Shown piece after piece: positions 10,546-22,331 of a stretch of DNA of 42,500 nucleotides. A model generated the notes under the pieces. The model ran no database searches. It was not told where the DNA came from and saw nothing but the letters and a program-made list of their open reading frames with translations. This stretch comes from Prorocentrum cordatum (Eukaryota > Sar > Dinophyceae > Prorocentrales > Prorocentraceae). Location of the stretch: NCBI GenBank assembly GCA_963575745.1, contig CAUYUJ010004596.1:5001-47500 (forward strand), given 5' to 3'. Position 1 is the first letter of the stretch, and each line of letters begins with the position of its first letter. Both the position numbers and the translations under genes were made by a program.

Positions 10546-13397
10546 ACGTGCTCGGCGGTTGTTTCACCAGGCCCGCAGAGGGGGCAGCGGCCATACGGCC
10601 CCGCTCTGGCAAGGGCGCGAAGGCGGCCCTGGGCGCGGGCGCACGCCTCCGCGGGACCCCGAAGAGCGGGGGGCAGGACACTGGGGTCTAACGTCAGCCA
10701 GAGTGCGGAAGCGTGCGGGCCTGGGCCGATGCACACCGCACACCAGGCAGCGCCTTCATCGTCAGGACCGGCTGTAATCCACACGTTCTTGGCGCGTGCG
10801 CCGCAGGAGCACATGCGCGGCCTCCTTTCGTTTTCACTTCTCCGCCTTGCTGACCCCAGAAGGCCGTTGCAGAGTATGCGGATGACGTGGTGGGCTTCAG
10901 TGAACGACGCGCAGTGGTACAGGAGCCCCCATTCCTCACCACCCGAGGGGTGCCATCTCCTGTTCTGGCTGGTGTCCGCGAGCCACCTGGAGAAGGTGGT
11001 GTTATGCATTTGCGCCCAGGCGGCCGCGTAGACGACCCTGCCAAGGTGCTTGCACTCCAAAAGCACCAGTTGCTCGCGGGCACGGTTGAGCGCAAGGGCA
11101 GCCTTCCGTCCGGTGATCATCTTGGGCCTGGGCCGGGACACCTCGGGCTGTCGAGCTGCCTCGCTTGCCCATTTCAGCAGCTTGTTCCATCTTATCCTGG
11201 CGCGCTTTCTCATGGGAGCAGGGCCCCAGAAGTCGTTAAGGGCGTGAGCTCTGGCTGCCACGGCCCGGGCTGTTGCCACAGGGCACCTCGGGGCACCCTG
11301 CACTTGGAAGCGCATACCCAGCCCGGTGAGCACGAAGTCGGGGACCCACGACGCTCCGGCTAACCCGAAAGCGGTTCTGAGTTGAACACGGAGCACGCGC
11401 TCTTGCACGACGTCGGGGGGAGAGTAGTGGGCCGCGCACGGGACGAGGGAAACCAGGTAGGAGTTCCAGGCGGCCGCGGCGCGGGAGGGGGACATTTTGG
11501 CCAGGTGTAGGGCCATGGCTCTGTCCCTCATGTTTGGGAGGGGGCGCTCCCAGGTGCCCTTCGTCAGGTCGTCTCCCTGCCCCTTAGTGAGCCCCTCATC
11601 AGGGGGGAGCAGCTCGCCTTCGGCGGCACGGGAGACCACCACCGCACCGAGGCATGGCCACTGATCCCGCACCGAGGAGCCCCCGAAGGGGGTGAAGTCC
11701 ATGAGGTCGCGCCACTATTCATGATGGCCCGCGGGGACGAGCGCCGTCTTGAAGGTGCAGCTGCAGGGACGTTGGAAAGGGGTGCACCAATTAGGCGGGC
11801 CTTGCTCCGTGCTTCGCTCGACGAGGGTCCGCATGAGATCGCCTGGGAGCCCAGAGATCAGGACGTCGCCACCATCATGCTCGTAGTGGACCGGTGCTTC
11901 TTCCAGCGCTGCCCTGAGGGCCGCGGAGTCGGCAGCCCTAATCCCTCTGCACCGGCGTGCTTCTACCAGGAGCCCGGCCGCGTGGGCAGCCCAAGGGAGG
12001 GCGATGGCGGCACGCAATGTCTGCTTCGCGGTGCTGAGCAGCGCGGCAAGGTCATCTACGTATGCGGGGTCGCCATCTGCGGCGATGCTGGCGAGGGCAG
12101 TTATGAGGGGGTCGTACCACATGCACCACAGGAGCGGGGAGGCAGTGCCGCCCATCCCTACGGAGCGTCAGAGGCGGCGTTCAGGCCCCTTGTATCTGCC
12201 TTTGCACGTCTGCACCCTACGGCCCCCGACAAGGGAGTTCAGCGCGTGCAGAAGCCAAGGGGGAAGCTTCCATTTTTGGAGGAGGCCCCCCACCCATTGG
12301 AGCGAGATTATTTCACTGGCCTTGTTCCGATCGCAAAAGATCACCGCCGTGCATGGGGCGTTCCCAACCGCGGCAACGGCGCGGTCGATGAAATCGCCCA
12401 CGGCCTCCCTGTGCCTTCCAAGCAGAGCCAGCCAGGCCGAGCCAGGCTCGGCTGGAGGCTTGGGGAGAGACCCCAGGTGCTGGGCGACTTTTGTGATGTT
12501 GGGGCCGCACTGTCCTCCTCTTTTGGCCGCCTGGTTCTGACTAAGGAGAAGTTCAACTGACGGGCCCAACAAGTCCGCCAGGGACGCTCCGTACAAACGT
12601 CGTAGGCTCGTGGGCAGCTGGAGCGGCCTCATGTCGTTGGGGATCTCAGCTCCAGCCTTTTTCCCGATCCATACCAGTAGGTCCACTGAGGGCCCTAGCA
12701 CCTCGTCCAGGAGTGCTGGATTGAGGTCAGCAGCGTGCCACGCCTGCGCGATAAGGCAGGCGACGAATCTGGCCCCGGGGTGGTAGGCCTCATATGGCTC
12801 GCCGTCCACACCGGGGGCGCTTCCGCTGGGGGTTAGGACGATGGGGGCAAGCCTGCTCCAGCTTGGTCGGGGTCTGCTCGAGACGTCGATGCCGGGATGG
12901 CGGTGGAAGTATAGCTCCAGGAGCCTCCTGGAGGAATCGGGCAATGGGGGGGCGGAGTGCCACATCGCACTGCGGCTGTCCCAAAGCACGTCGTCAACCT
13001 GTTCGGGCCTGTCCTGCCAGGTGCCAATCTTGTCGCGAACCCCAAGGATGGCGTGGGTATTTTTATAGATCTCCCTTCCGGTCCTGTAATGGGCCGCCAG
13101 GGGGGGGCGCCCTGCGCCAGGACCTCTCTGTGCCGGGGTCAGCCCGGCGGCCCTTCTCTGGGTGGCCTCGGCGCCCCATCTTCTGAACCAATCGGCCGCT
13201 GAGCCAGGGGAAAGGTCTCGTCCATCCCACCCGTATTCGCGCAGCCACGCTGCTAGGGCTCCTACCGGGCGCGTAGTCCCGCTCCTCTGAGTGGCGGCAG
13301 CCAGGAGGAGGCCAGGCGAGGCCCGCGACTTGTGTTTCCTCCATCTCCTCCACCAATCTTGTAGGGCGGCAGAGAGCGCATGCCTCCCAAACCGCAC
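10473..13397 (-). CDS. reverse transcriptase of a non-LTR retroelement (unit A)
   Basis: One minus-strand frame of about 975 codons covers the palm and thumb of a LINE-type reverse transcriptase. Visible motifs are APGVDGEPYEAY (residues 194-205), IPNDMRPLQLPTSLRRLYG (252-270), motif A VIFCDRNKASE with Asp356, motif B MGGTASPLLW and motif C YVDD at 12062-12051. A WPCLGAVVV segment is in the place of motif E, and the C terminus carries a CPLC zinc knuckle. Two stop codons interrupt this frame: TGA at 12170-12168 between motifs A and B, and TAG at 11717-11715 before motif E. Both could come from single C-to-T changes (CGA to TGA, CAG to TAG). The copy is therefore probably dead, unless these stops are read through or are sequencing errors. 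Confidence 0.9.
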
Positions 13398-13830
13398 GAG
13401 GGCGGGTAGGACCGGAGGAGCGTGGCCGACGCCGCGCGCGACAGCCCCAGCGCCCTGCTGTGTCGAAGGATGGTGTCGCCATCGTCGTTGTCGACGTGCC
13501 TGTCAGGAAAGCCCCCCGGGCTTGCCGGTCTAACCCAGTCCACTGGTTGGAGGAGGCCAGTGAGGCTGACGGGGGGGGCACCAAAGGAGAGCTCAAGGTG
13601 AAAAAAGAGCTGCCGGAGGTCCGCGTGCGCAGCCGTGGGGAGGTTCCTGAGGCCCCCAGCCCCCATGGCGTTGCCCCTTCTGGCCCTCCTGGCCCCTTGA
13701 GGCCCCAGGATGATGAGCGCGTGATCCGACAGGGTGAGTCTCCAGAGCTTTCGAGCCTCGTACTCGTAAGTCTGCCGCACTGGGCAGGCGAGCATGTCGA
13801 TATGAGACTCACTTTCCCTGTCGATCCTGG
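13262..13830 (-). CDS. tail of AP-type endonuclease domain (unit A, truncated)
   Basis: This frame contains ESHIDMLACP (13810-13781) and, after a 20-residue loop, LTLSDHALIIL (near 13735-13703). These match the last two conserved blocks of apurinic-type retroelement endonucleases (substrate loop with Asp, then S-D-H). The first about 180 residues of such a domain, including the GDFN and D-x-WR type blocks, are not visible upstream in any frame. The space is taken by a hairpin repeat (13861-13912) and a different ORF. The domain is thus truncated or too decayed to see. A linker of about 100 residues leads into the reverse transcriptase with a frame shift near 13400. Confidence 0.55.
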
Positions 13831-13860
13831 TAGGCCCGGTCTCTTGCCAGGCTCTCCGTC

Positions 13861-13912
13861 CAGGCTGCTGTCCAGGCTGCTGGGGCCACCTAGCAGCCTG
13901 GACAGCAGCCTG
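13861..13912. repeat. perfect 21-bp inverted repeat (hairpin)
   Basis: Bases 13861-13881 are the exact reverse complement of 13892-13912, with a 10-base spacer GGGGCCACCT. The arms are themselves made of two copies of an 11-mer, CCAGGCTGCTG, that occurs again near 13942. The hairpin sits where the main part of the endonuclease domain should be. Confidence 0.9.
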
Positions 13913-13964
13913 TCGGTATGAGCTGGAATACGTGGTCACTGCCCAGGCTGCTGGGACCAGCCAG

Positions 13965-16508
13965 CTAGAGGATCCATATGGCGGCAAAGAGGTCCCAATT
14001 GTATCTCCGGATGGGTTTGCCCTCCTCCTGTCGTCGCAGCTCCAGCACGAGCCTGGTCTGTATGCCTCTGGCCATGTCGTGGACGCACTGCTCTCCGACG
14101 CAAGCCAGGAATCTCCCGAGCATGCCCTGGGCGCATAGAACCGCGTCACTTCCCGCCCTTACTAGAGCGGCTCCTGGCTCCGAGCTTGCTCGGCTCCTGC
14201 GCGTGAGCACCTCTGCTAGGGGGGGGGCATTCTTGGGCGGGCTGGGCCTGGGAGGGAGTCCACGGCTGCCCGTCTTCTCGGTGGCAGGGTTGCGCTGGAG
14301 GGTTGGCTGGCGTCGATCCCCGAATCCTCTGGCGTCGGGGCGCGGGCGGGGGTTGCGTCCAGCTTGGCGAGGTGCACTGGGCCGTGTGCCAGCTGCAGGG
14401 ATACCCTGGCCCGTGGACGGTCAGCGCCTCGGTTGGCGGCTCTCAGGTCGGCTTCGGCGGGTAGCGCAATCGTGACCCACATGGGGTTTGAGGTGTATAG
14501 GTGGCCACTTTCTCCGCTGGTGGTGATACATACCGCCCCTCCTGCAGCTATCGCCGCGGCGAGGTGCCCCCCTGGGCGGAGTATGGTGCTGTAGTATCGC
14601 AGGCCCTCCCTGCCCTCCGTGGGTCTGCGGCGCGTCGCGCTCCGGCCGTCCATGACTCTGTCTACTTCGCGCAGCCATCCCTCGGGAATCACGGGGGGGC
14701 GGGGGGGGCCCTTGCGCTGGCCGTTACCCCCCTGCCCTCCGCCCCTGCGGGCAGCGGCCAGGCTCTCGCGTGCAGTCTCGCCCCGGATGAGCCTATCGAG
14801 GCTGAGAACATCCGCAGAGCAGCGCGTTGCGGCATCCACGGGCCTGGGCGCACTGGCCTGACACGGGGGGGGGGGCCGACTTGCACACCTCGTCGGTCAA
14901 AGGCCGTGACTTCGAGCATCTGCGGCTGGACAGCTCTCCTGGGGGCCTGTCGCGCAGCTTCCTGTGCCAGGGCTTCGACGCGCTCTATCTGCGCGGCTGG
15001 GGCCCCTCCGCCCCTTCTTGTCTGCTCTCTCGAAGGGGTGGCCGGGAACCTGATGACCTGCGGTCCCACTGTTATGCAGCTTGCCCCGCAGAAGGCTGCT
15101 GCCATGGTCACAGCCGTGTTCGGTCTGATCCTCACCTGAGTCACGCGCCTGCAGTCACCTGTGTCAGGGAACCAGGCGCACACAGTGGTTACCTGCTCCA
15201 CCGCTCCGGAGCCGACGGTGGCTTCCACGGCCTCTATCACGTCCTGCTGCCTGGATTGTCCTAGGTCTGCTATGTTCCACCGGAAGGGGAAGCCGCCCTC
15301 GGGGTCGGCCAGCCCGGCGAAAGAAGGACCGCCGCCCCAGCTGCCTTCCAAGAGGGTTCTTCGGGGACCGAGGGCAAGGGAATTACGCGCGGACCCGAAG
15401 ATCCTGGGGAGCTCGTCCCTGAGGCGCCTCAGCATCGGGGCTGCGATCCTCTCTGGGGTCTCCAGGAGGAGCAAGCCTCTCCCGTTGAGGCCCACTCTGT
15501 ATCCGAAGGCTGCTGCTGCGTCCGAGGCGACGGATAGGGCCAGACATGTGGCAGCACTTGGAATAGGGATGTGTACGGAGTCTGATGTTTCCTTGGACCT
15601 CCATGTACACCCGCTGATGTTTGTGACCAGAGCGGTCTGCGCCGCGACCTGCAGTTCCTCGAGGGGCTGATCGTCGGGGACCTGCATGCTGTCTCGCCTG
15701 TCAGGTCGACATCGCACGACGTGGTGGAAGAGCGGCTCCAGTCCCTCTTTGAGGAGGGTCTCGCCCCTTGGAAGGGGTATCTTTGTGGTGGCCCATTGCA
15801 CCTACACTGCTGAGTGCTCGCCCCCTTCTAGGACCTGCTGCCACCTCGTTATCTGGGCCACGATGGCATCATTGCGGTGTTCTGATGTGAGTATGTGCAG
15901 GGCGTCACTGATATCTGCATCTCTGCCCCCCCAGTGGACCACGATGGATGGCGGAATATGTGTTCTCTGAGGGTTGTCCGTTATGTGGAATTGTGCCGCT
16001 ACTAGCTGTCTGAGGGGGGGGGTCATCCTTCCCGTTCGCACGAAGCTCCCTATGGGCACCAGGTGCGTGATCAGGCAGGCTGCCCGGTACCCCCACCGCG
16101 CGTTGGCTACGGCAGTCAGCTCAATCGGGCCCGGGCCTCCTGGGGTCGGGACCCCCTGCGCAGTGAAGGCGAGGATCCTGCATGGACCGCCGCCCGAGCC
16201 CGCCGCCGCCAGCGCGGCTTGTATCTGGGGTGCACCACGACCAGAACGGTGGGGATCGCGCCCTGGCCCTCATCCGAGTCGGCTCTATCGCGGACCAGCT
16301 CTTTGATCTGCTCGCACGCGCCCGGTCCCGCCATCGCCAGGGCGGCGCCCGCGCTGTCCGCGCGTCTGTTGCCGACTAGGGACCTCCGCGCGATGACTAG
16401 TTCGGCCCCGACTTCCTTGGCGGCTGCCATGAGCAGGGGGACGGGAAGGGGGGAGGTCCTCCTCGCCCCTCCTCTTCCGGCGGGAACCTGGCCAACAAGG
16501 TGGCCCAC
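13965..16508 (-). CDS. unit A polyprotein N-terminal part, unknown domains
   Basis: Several open minus-strand frames follow one another: 16508-16116, 16059-14689, 14839-14216 and 14210-13965. The longest reads from 16059 to 14689 in one frame with a single in-frame TAG at 15804-15802 (between residues SAV and QWATTK if read through). It has alternating hydrophobic strands such as GLNGRGLLLLETPERIAA and RVTQVRIRPNTAVTMAAAF, which look like a repeated alpha-beta fold, and a Gln- and Ala-rich helix near 14990. I cannot name a family. Position ahead of endonuclease and RT suggests an ORF1-like or linker region of the retroelement. Confidence 0.45.
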
Positions 16509-16589
16509 CTAGCCTGAGTAACCAGCGGGGTCAGCGCATCCTCTCCTGCCTGGAGGGGGGGCTGGGGCAGCCCCCCCTCCCCCTCGAGA

Positions 16590-16794
16590 ACGGGGGATTG
16601 TGGGGCCGCAGGGGTTCCACAGCGCGCGCGCGAGGGTTTCGCGCTGAGTTCGCGACTGTTTCTCTGCAAACTCTGCTCTGCGTCGTCCTCCTCCTCCTCC
16701 TACTACTCAGCCTCCTCTTCTTCCTCCTTCTCCAGGAGTTGTTTTTTTGTTCTCGGCGCCCCCCCCCCCCCCCCCCCCCCCATGTTTTTTTGTT

Positions 16795-16832
<38 letters not shown>

Positions 16833-17080
16833 CGAGGGGGGGCGAAATACAAGGGAAACGCCTGATCATCCTCCTTCTCTGCCTGGACGCCTGGACCTCC
16901 CCTCCCCCTCCGCCCCCCCCGCCCCCCCCCCCCCGCTACCTCTCTGCCTTTTGCATGTCCCTCCTGCCCCCCCCCCAAAAATGAACGGGGCGCCAGGAGA
17001 AAAAAAAAAAGGAATGCGACGTGGCCACATCTGCCCTCCCCCCTAGAAGGATTCCTATTGGACGCCCCCATAAGAAGGAT
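16590..17080. repeat. low-complexity C and G runs
   Basis: There is a run of 23 C (16759-16781), then 18 bases, then a run of 33 G (16800-16832), with further C runs to 16976. On either strand this gives a long C:G inverted pair. Such runs are hard to sequence and their lengths are uncertain. On the minus strand a frame resumes at about 16669 (SAKPSRARCGTPAAP), suggesting that unit A coding restarts here. Confidence 0.8.
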
Positions 17081-17086
17081 TCACAG

Positions 17087-17205
17087 TGAAATCCTCGACG
17101 GAAGGGTTCCTATCGAAACCCTCCACTGAATGATTCCTACCGAAATCCTCCACATGTGGATTCCTACTGAAACCCTCCACTGAATGATTCCTACTGAAAT
17201 CCTCG
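17087..17205. repeat. 27-bp tandem repeat, about 4.4 copies
   Basis: Units begin at 17087, 17114, 17141, 17168 and 17195, each starting GAAAYCCTCS and ending TTCCTAYY. Odd and even copies differ in a regular way, so the larger period is 54 bp. On the minus strand the unit is open and would encode a nine-residue repeat of the type FSRNHSVEG alternating with FSRNPHVED. It borders the hexanucleotide array. Confidence 0.85.
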
Positions 17206-20200
17206 AATGGCAATGGCAATGGCAATGGCAATGGCAATGGCAATGGCAATGGCAATGGTAATGGTAATGGTAATGGTAATGGTAATGGTAATGGTAATGG
17301 TAATGGTAATGGTAATGGTAATGGTAATGACAATGGTAATGGTACTGGTAATGGTTACGGTAATGATAGTGGTAACGGGGTAGCGAGGCAATGACAATGG
17401 CAATGGCAACGGTAATGGTAATGGTAATGGCAATGGCAATAGCAATGGGAATGGCAATGACAATGGCAATGGCAGTGGCAAAGGTAATGGCCATGGCAAT
17501 GGTATTGGTAATGGTAAGGGTACAGGTAAAGGTAGAGTTATAATGTTAATGTTAATGGTAATGGTAATGGTAATGGTAATGGTAATGGTAATGGTAATGG
17601 TAATGGTAATGGTAATGGTAATGGTAATGGTAATGGTAATGGTAATGGTAATGGTAATGGTAATGGTAATGGTAATGGTAATGGTAATGGTAATGGTAAT
17701 GGTAATGGTAATGGTAATGGTAATGGTAATGGTAATGGTAATGGTAATGGTAATGGTAATGGTAATGGTAATGGTAATGGTAATGGTAATGGTAATGGTA
17801 ATGGTAATGGTAATGGTAATGGTAATGGTAATGGTAATGGTAATGGTAATGGTAATGGTAATGGTAATGGTAATGGTAATGGTAATGGTAATGGTAATGG
17901 TAATGGTAATGGTAATGGTAATGGTAATGGTAATGGTAATGGTAATGGTAATGGTAATGGTAATGGTAATGGTAATGGTAATGGTAATGGTAATGGTAAT
18001 GGTAATGGTAATGGTAATGGTAATGGTAATGGTAATGGTAATGGTAATGGTAATGGTAATGGTAATGGTAATGGTAATGGTAATGGTAATGGTAATGGTA
18101 ATGGTAATGGTAATGGTAATGGTAATGGTAATTGGACTGGCAATGGCAGTGGTAATGGTAATGGTAATGGCAATGGGAATTGAAGTGGGAATGGGAACGG
18201 GAACGGGAATGGAAATGATAGTGGTAGTGGTAATGGTAATGGCACTGGTAATGGTAATGGAAAGTGTAATAGTATTGGGAATGGGAATGAAAATGGGAAT
18301 TCGAATCGTAATGGCAGCGGAAGTATCATGGTAATGGTAATGCTAATGGTAATGGGAATGGGAATGGAAATGGTACTGGCAATGGCAATGGTAGTGACGA
18401 ATGGCAATGGCAATGGCACTGGTGATGACAATGGTAATTGTAATGACAGAAGTAATGGTAATGGTACTGGTAATGGTAATGGTAACGGTAATGGTAAGGG
18501 GGTAGCAATTGGCAATGACAATGACAATGGCAACGGTAATTGTAATGACAATGGCAATGGGATTGGCAATGGCAACGACAATGGTAATGGCCATGGCAAT
18601 GGCAACGGCAATGGTAAGTGGAATGATAATGGCAATGGTAATGGGAATGGGAAGGGGTATGGGAATGTGCATGGGAATAGGAAAGGGAACGGGAATGGAA
18701 ATGGCAGTGGTAGTGGTAACGGACTTGGGAATGGTAAGGGCAAGGGTAAAGGTAAAGGTAGAGGTAAAGGTAATGGTAATGGTAATGGAAATGATAGTTA
18801 TATTGGTAATGGTAAGGGTAATGGTAATGGCCATGAGAATGGGAATGGCAATGGACATGGTACTGGCAATGGTGATGGTAGTGGCTAATGGCAATGGCAA
18901 TGGCAATGCGAATGGTAATGGTAATGGCAGGGGTAATGGTAAGTGTACTGGAAATGGTAACGGTACTGATAGTGGTAACGGGGTGGCGACTGGCAATGGC
19001 AATGGCAATGACAATGACAACGGTAATGGTAATGGCAATGGCAATGGCAATGGGGATGGCAATGGCAATGGTAATGGCCATGGCAATGGCAATGGCAATG
19101 GTAATGGTAATGGCAATGGAAATGTGACTGGGAATGGGAACGGGCATGGGAATGTGAATGGGAATGGGAATGGGATCGGGCATGGAAATGGCACTGGTAG
19201 TGGTAACGGAAATGGGAATGGTAAGGGTAAGGGTAAATGTAAAGGTAGAGGTAAAGGTAACGGGAATGGTAATGGTAATGGTAATGGCAATGGCAGTTGT
19301 AATGATAATGGCAATGGTAATGGTATTGTAAATGGGAATGTGAATCGGAATGGTAATGGTACTGGCCACGGTAATGGTAGTGGCGAAGAGCAATGGCAAT
19401 GGCAATGGTACTGGTAATGGTAGTGGTAATGGTAATGGCAATGGTAGTGGCGAATGGCAACGGCAATGGCAATCGTAATGGCAATGACAGTGGTAATGAT
19501 AATGGTACTGGGAATGGTAATGGTGACGATAACGGTAATGGTAATGGTTATGGCAATGGTAACGGGCTAGCGACTGCCGATGGCAATCGCAACGGCGATG
19601 GCAATGGTAACGGTAATGGGACTGGCAATGGCAATGGCAATGGGAATGGCAACGGCAATGGCAATGGCAATAGCAATGGCCATGGCAATGGTAATGGCCA
19701 TGGTCATGGTAATGGCAATGGTAATGGTAATGGGAATGGGAACGGGAATCGTAGTGGTAATTGGAACGGGAACGGGACTGGAAATGGTAGTGGTAGTGGT
19801 GAAGATAATGGCAATGGTAATGGAAATGGTACTGGTAACGGTAATGGTAATGGCAATGGTGATGGGAATGGGGATTGTAATGGTGATGGCAGCGGTAATG
19901 GTAATGGTAATGGCAATTGTGTTGGTAATGCTCATGATAATGGCAATCGTAATGGTAGTGGCGAGTGGTAATGGCAACGGGAATGGTAATGGTAATGGTA
20001 ACGGTAATGGTAACGGGGCGGCGACTGGCAATGGCAATACCATGGCAATGGCAACGGTACTGGTAATGGCAATGACAAGGACAATGGCAAATGTAATGGC
20101 AATGGTAATGGCACTGGCAATTGTAATGGCAATGGTAATTGTAATGGTAATGGTAAAAGTAAAAATAAGAATCCAGGTAGAGGTAATGGTAATGGTAACG

Positions 20201-20219
20201 GTAATGTAAATGGGAATGG
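17206..20219. repeat. hexanucleotide array (GGTAAT/GGCAAT)n
   Basis: About 3 kb of units GGTAAT or GGCAAT on the plus strand (ATTACC or ATTGCC on the minus strand). From about 17546 to 18130 it is nearly pure GGTAAT, close to 98 units. The rest is mixed, with imperfect larger repeats near 18.3-20.0 kb. Long open frames across it (Met-Val, Asn-Gly, Leu-Pro runs) are products of the repeat and not genes. It interrupts unit A. Confidence 0.95.
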
Positions 20220-20462
<243 letters not shown>

Positions 20463-20464
20463 AA

Positions 20465-20810
20465 AGGAAACATCAGCATAATGATGAGGAACAACGTGAA
20501 ATGTCGTAAATGTTCGTCTAAAACCCACAGCGACTCCACAATCCCCCGGCCTCTCCTCCTCCGCCTTCGTTCGCCTGCACGGGGGGCCCAGAAGCGCCGC
20601 CCTGGCCCACATCCATTCCTGCTGGCTGTGGGGGGGGGGCCTGCGGGCAGTGATCTGCTCGCGTATCCTTTGCACGCCCCGAACTGCGACGCATATATTC
20701 GGTCTCCGAATGGAGACCAGGTCGGCCCTTAGGAAGTCCAATTCCCTGGCAAGGGCACGCGTTGCGGACGCGAGCTCCCGGCACGCGATGGGGGGCCTTA
20801 TGGGTGCCAA
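20465..20810 (-). CDS. unit A ORF fragment before the microsatellite block
   Basis: The frame gives a Leu-, Arg- and Ala-rich helical stretch (CRELASATRALARELDFLRA, near 20785-20726) that looks like a short coiled coil. A Pro-rich part and then a segment ending at the (GT)n tract follow. It has no recognised domain. The frame is open into the microsatellite, where it would become Cys-Val repeats. Either the ORF was interrupted by repeat growth or the repeat block is spliced. Confidence 0.35.
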
Positions 20811-20947
20811 GAGCCCGCCCCTGAGCTGGAGAGCCCCCTGCGATTCCGGGGGGGGGGGGGGGGGGGCGGGGCTCCAGGGAGAAGGGCGGAGACGCTGCCT
20901 CTGTCATTGGCTCTGCAGCGGGGGCAGCGAGTTGGCCCGGAGCTCCC

Positions 20948-22202
20948 TCATTCCCTGAAGATCCCGGGCTGGCTCTGCCTCCAGCGCTCAAGGCAGCGCC
21001 TGTGGAATCTGCGTCCGCAGAGCATGAGGACTTCCACCGCCCCGTCGGAGACCCCCGTGAGGATGGTGCAAGTTTGTGTGTCATCACCTGCGCCCCATCC
21101 TGGCACGGGCTCTGGTACGCCTGCCCTGAGCACCCTTTCGGCGTCCCCAGGCGGGTCAGTTGCGTTGGAGATGGAGGCGCCCAGGCTCTCTATGAGTAGG
21201 CGGGTTGTCGAGGCCGCTTCCTCCTCGGTTAGGCATGCCCTGAGACCCGTGGTCCGCAGGAGGAGGCGGATCTGGTTGTTTCCGAAGGGGGCATACGCGT
21301 TGGGGGCCTGCCCCCCACCTTCGCCCAGTACGCCTATGATGTCGTTGGGCGCGTGGACGCCTGCGAGCTGCAGCCATCTGGTGAGGACCTCGAACGGTCT
21401 GTCGCCCATGCGTCGTACTTGGAGCACTGATCGAAGGAGGGGGGTGTAGCGCGGTGCCAGACACAGCCACATGGCCCTGGATATCCAGCTTCCCGGTGCG
21501 AGGTGTGACCTGGCCTCCCTCAGGAGGCCTTCCGCTACAAGCTGCGCGTCAGCGCCGCTGTAGGAGCTGCGGTCGACGCAGTGTTGCCTGTCTCTCCCCG
21601 CGGCCTCATCGTCTCTCTAAGTGGCGCCCAGGGCTCGGATGAGAGCGCCCAGCGCGTCACCTCTGCGGTGCGACTGGGCAGGGGACCTGCCGCTGTTGTC
21701 GGGGCCCTCGCCGAGCATTTGTCTGATGTCCTCATGCCAAAGGGTCGTGGCGCCCTGTGCTGCCCCTCCTTCGGCCGGGGGGGCGGCGGCCTCCCACTCC
21801 TCCGACACCTACATTGCCGCTTCGGGCGCTCGTCCTGGCGAGTCGAGCCTGCACTCCCCTTTTCTACCGCAGCCCGACCCCTTGTCAGGATTCCTTCCTG
21901 GAGGTATCCGAAGGGGTCAAGCCAACTCACAGTGCGCTCCTGGAATTCTGGGTGGACGTATCCCACTGGAAGGGGGGCCTCGACCTCTCTTCCAGACGGT
22001 GCGAGAGGGTTGCCGCTTCAAGCCCGAGGCGGTGGTGTGCTCCCTGCAGGGTGGAGACGCCCATTACGTTCCATCGCCTGGCTGCATGTGCCACTATGTG
22101 CGTGGGGATCCCGGCAGCCTCGAAGACGTGGTCTAGGGTGCTTCGCCCCCCTTCCGTAGCTGATTCCCAAAAGAAGGGAACCAGGACCCTGCCCCAGGTC
22201 AT
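20948..22202 (-). CDS. unit A ORF1-like distal region (frameshifted)
   Basis: Frames 22202-21927, about 21808-21617 and 21472-20948 join by shifts near 21930, 21830 and 21500. Segments such as MTWGRVLVPFFWESATE, EEWEAAAPPAEGG with a following LWHEDIRQMLGEG, and RPFEVLTRWLQLAGVH look like a folded helical protein. The end, VLMLCGRRFHRRCLERW, resembles the middle of a RING-H2 finger, but the flanking Cys pairs are incomplete. I do not name a function. It lies between the zinc-motif ORF and the microsatellite block and is probably part of the same gag-like region. Confidence 0.4.
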
Positions 22203-22210
22203 GTTGCTCG

Positions 22211-22331
22211 GTATGCTGTCGCTTGCTACCTGCGCGCGGATCTCCGTGATTTCTCTGGTTGCTACCTGCTTGCTACCTGCTTGCTATGCTGTCGCTTGCT
22301 ACCTGCTTGCTACCTGTCGCTTGCTACCTGG
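22211..22331. repeat. 11-bp minisatellite (TTGCTACCTGC) inside ORF1-like region
   Basis: About seven copies or part-copies of TTGCTACCTGC lie between 22231 and 22331, with a longer duplicated piece (ATGCTGTCGCTTGCTACC at 22213 and 22286). On the minus strand each unit contains TAG, so the array ends the ORF1-like frame at 22299. Confidence 0.85.

Noticed and set aside
16080-16120. Third spliced-leader relic at TTGGCTACGG
   Set aside because: Only the end of the leader matches (about ten bases) and the other half is absent. This is expected by chance.
17543-18743. Long open frames of Met-Val, Leu-Pro and Asn-Gly repeats on both strands
   Set aside because: They are products of a hexanucleotide array that is open in several frames at once. 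There is no complexity, start context or codon bias.
17206-20219. CRISPR-like or telomere-like array
   Set aside because: Repeats are contiguous hexamers without unique spacers, and GGTAAT is not the dinoflagellate telomere unit (TTTAGGG).
20948-21100. RING-H2 finger at LCGRRFHRRCLERW
   Set aside because: The first Cys pair has only one Cys (CTIL), one of the central His is Arg, and the last Cys pair needs a frame shift. It is too incomplete to call.
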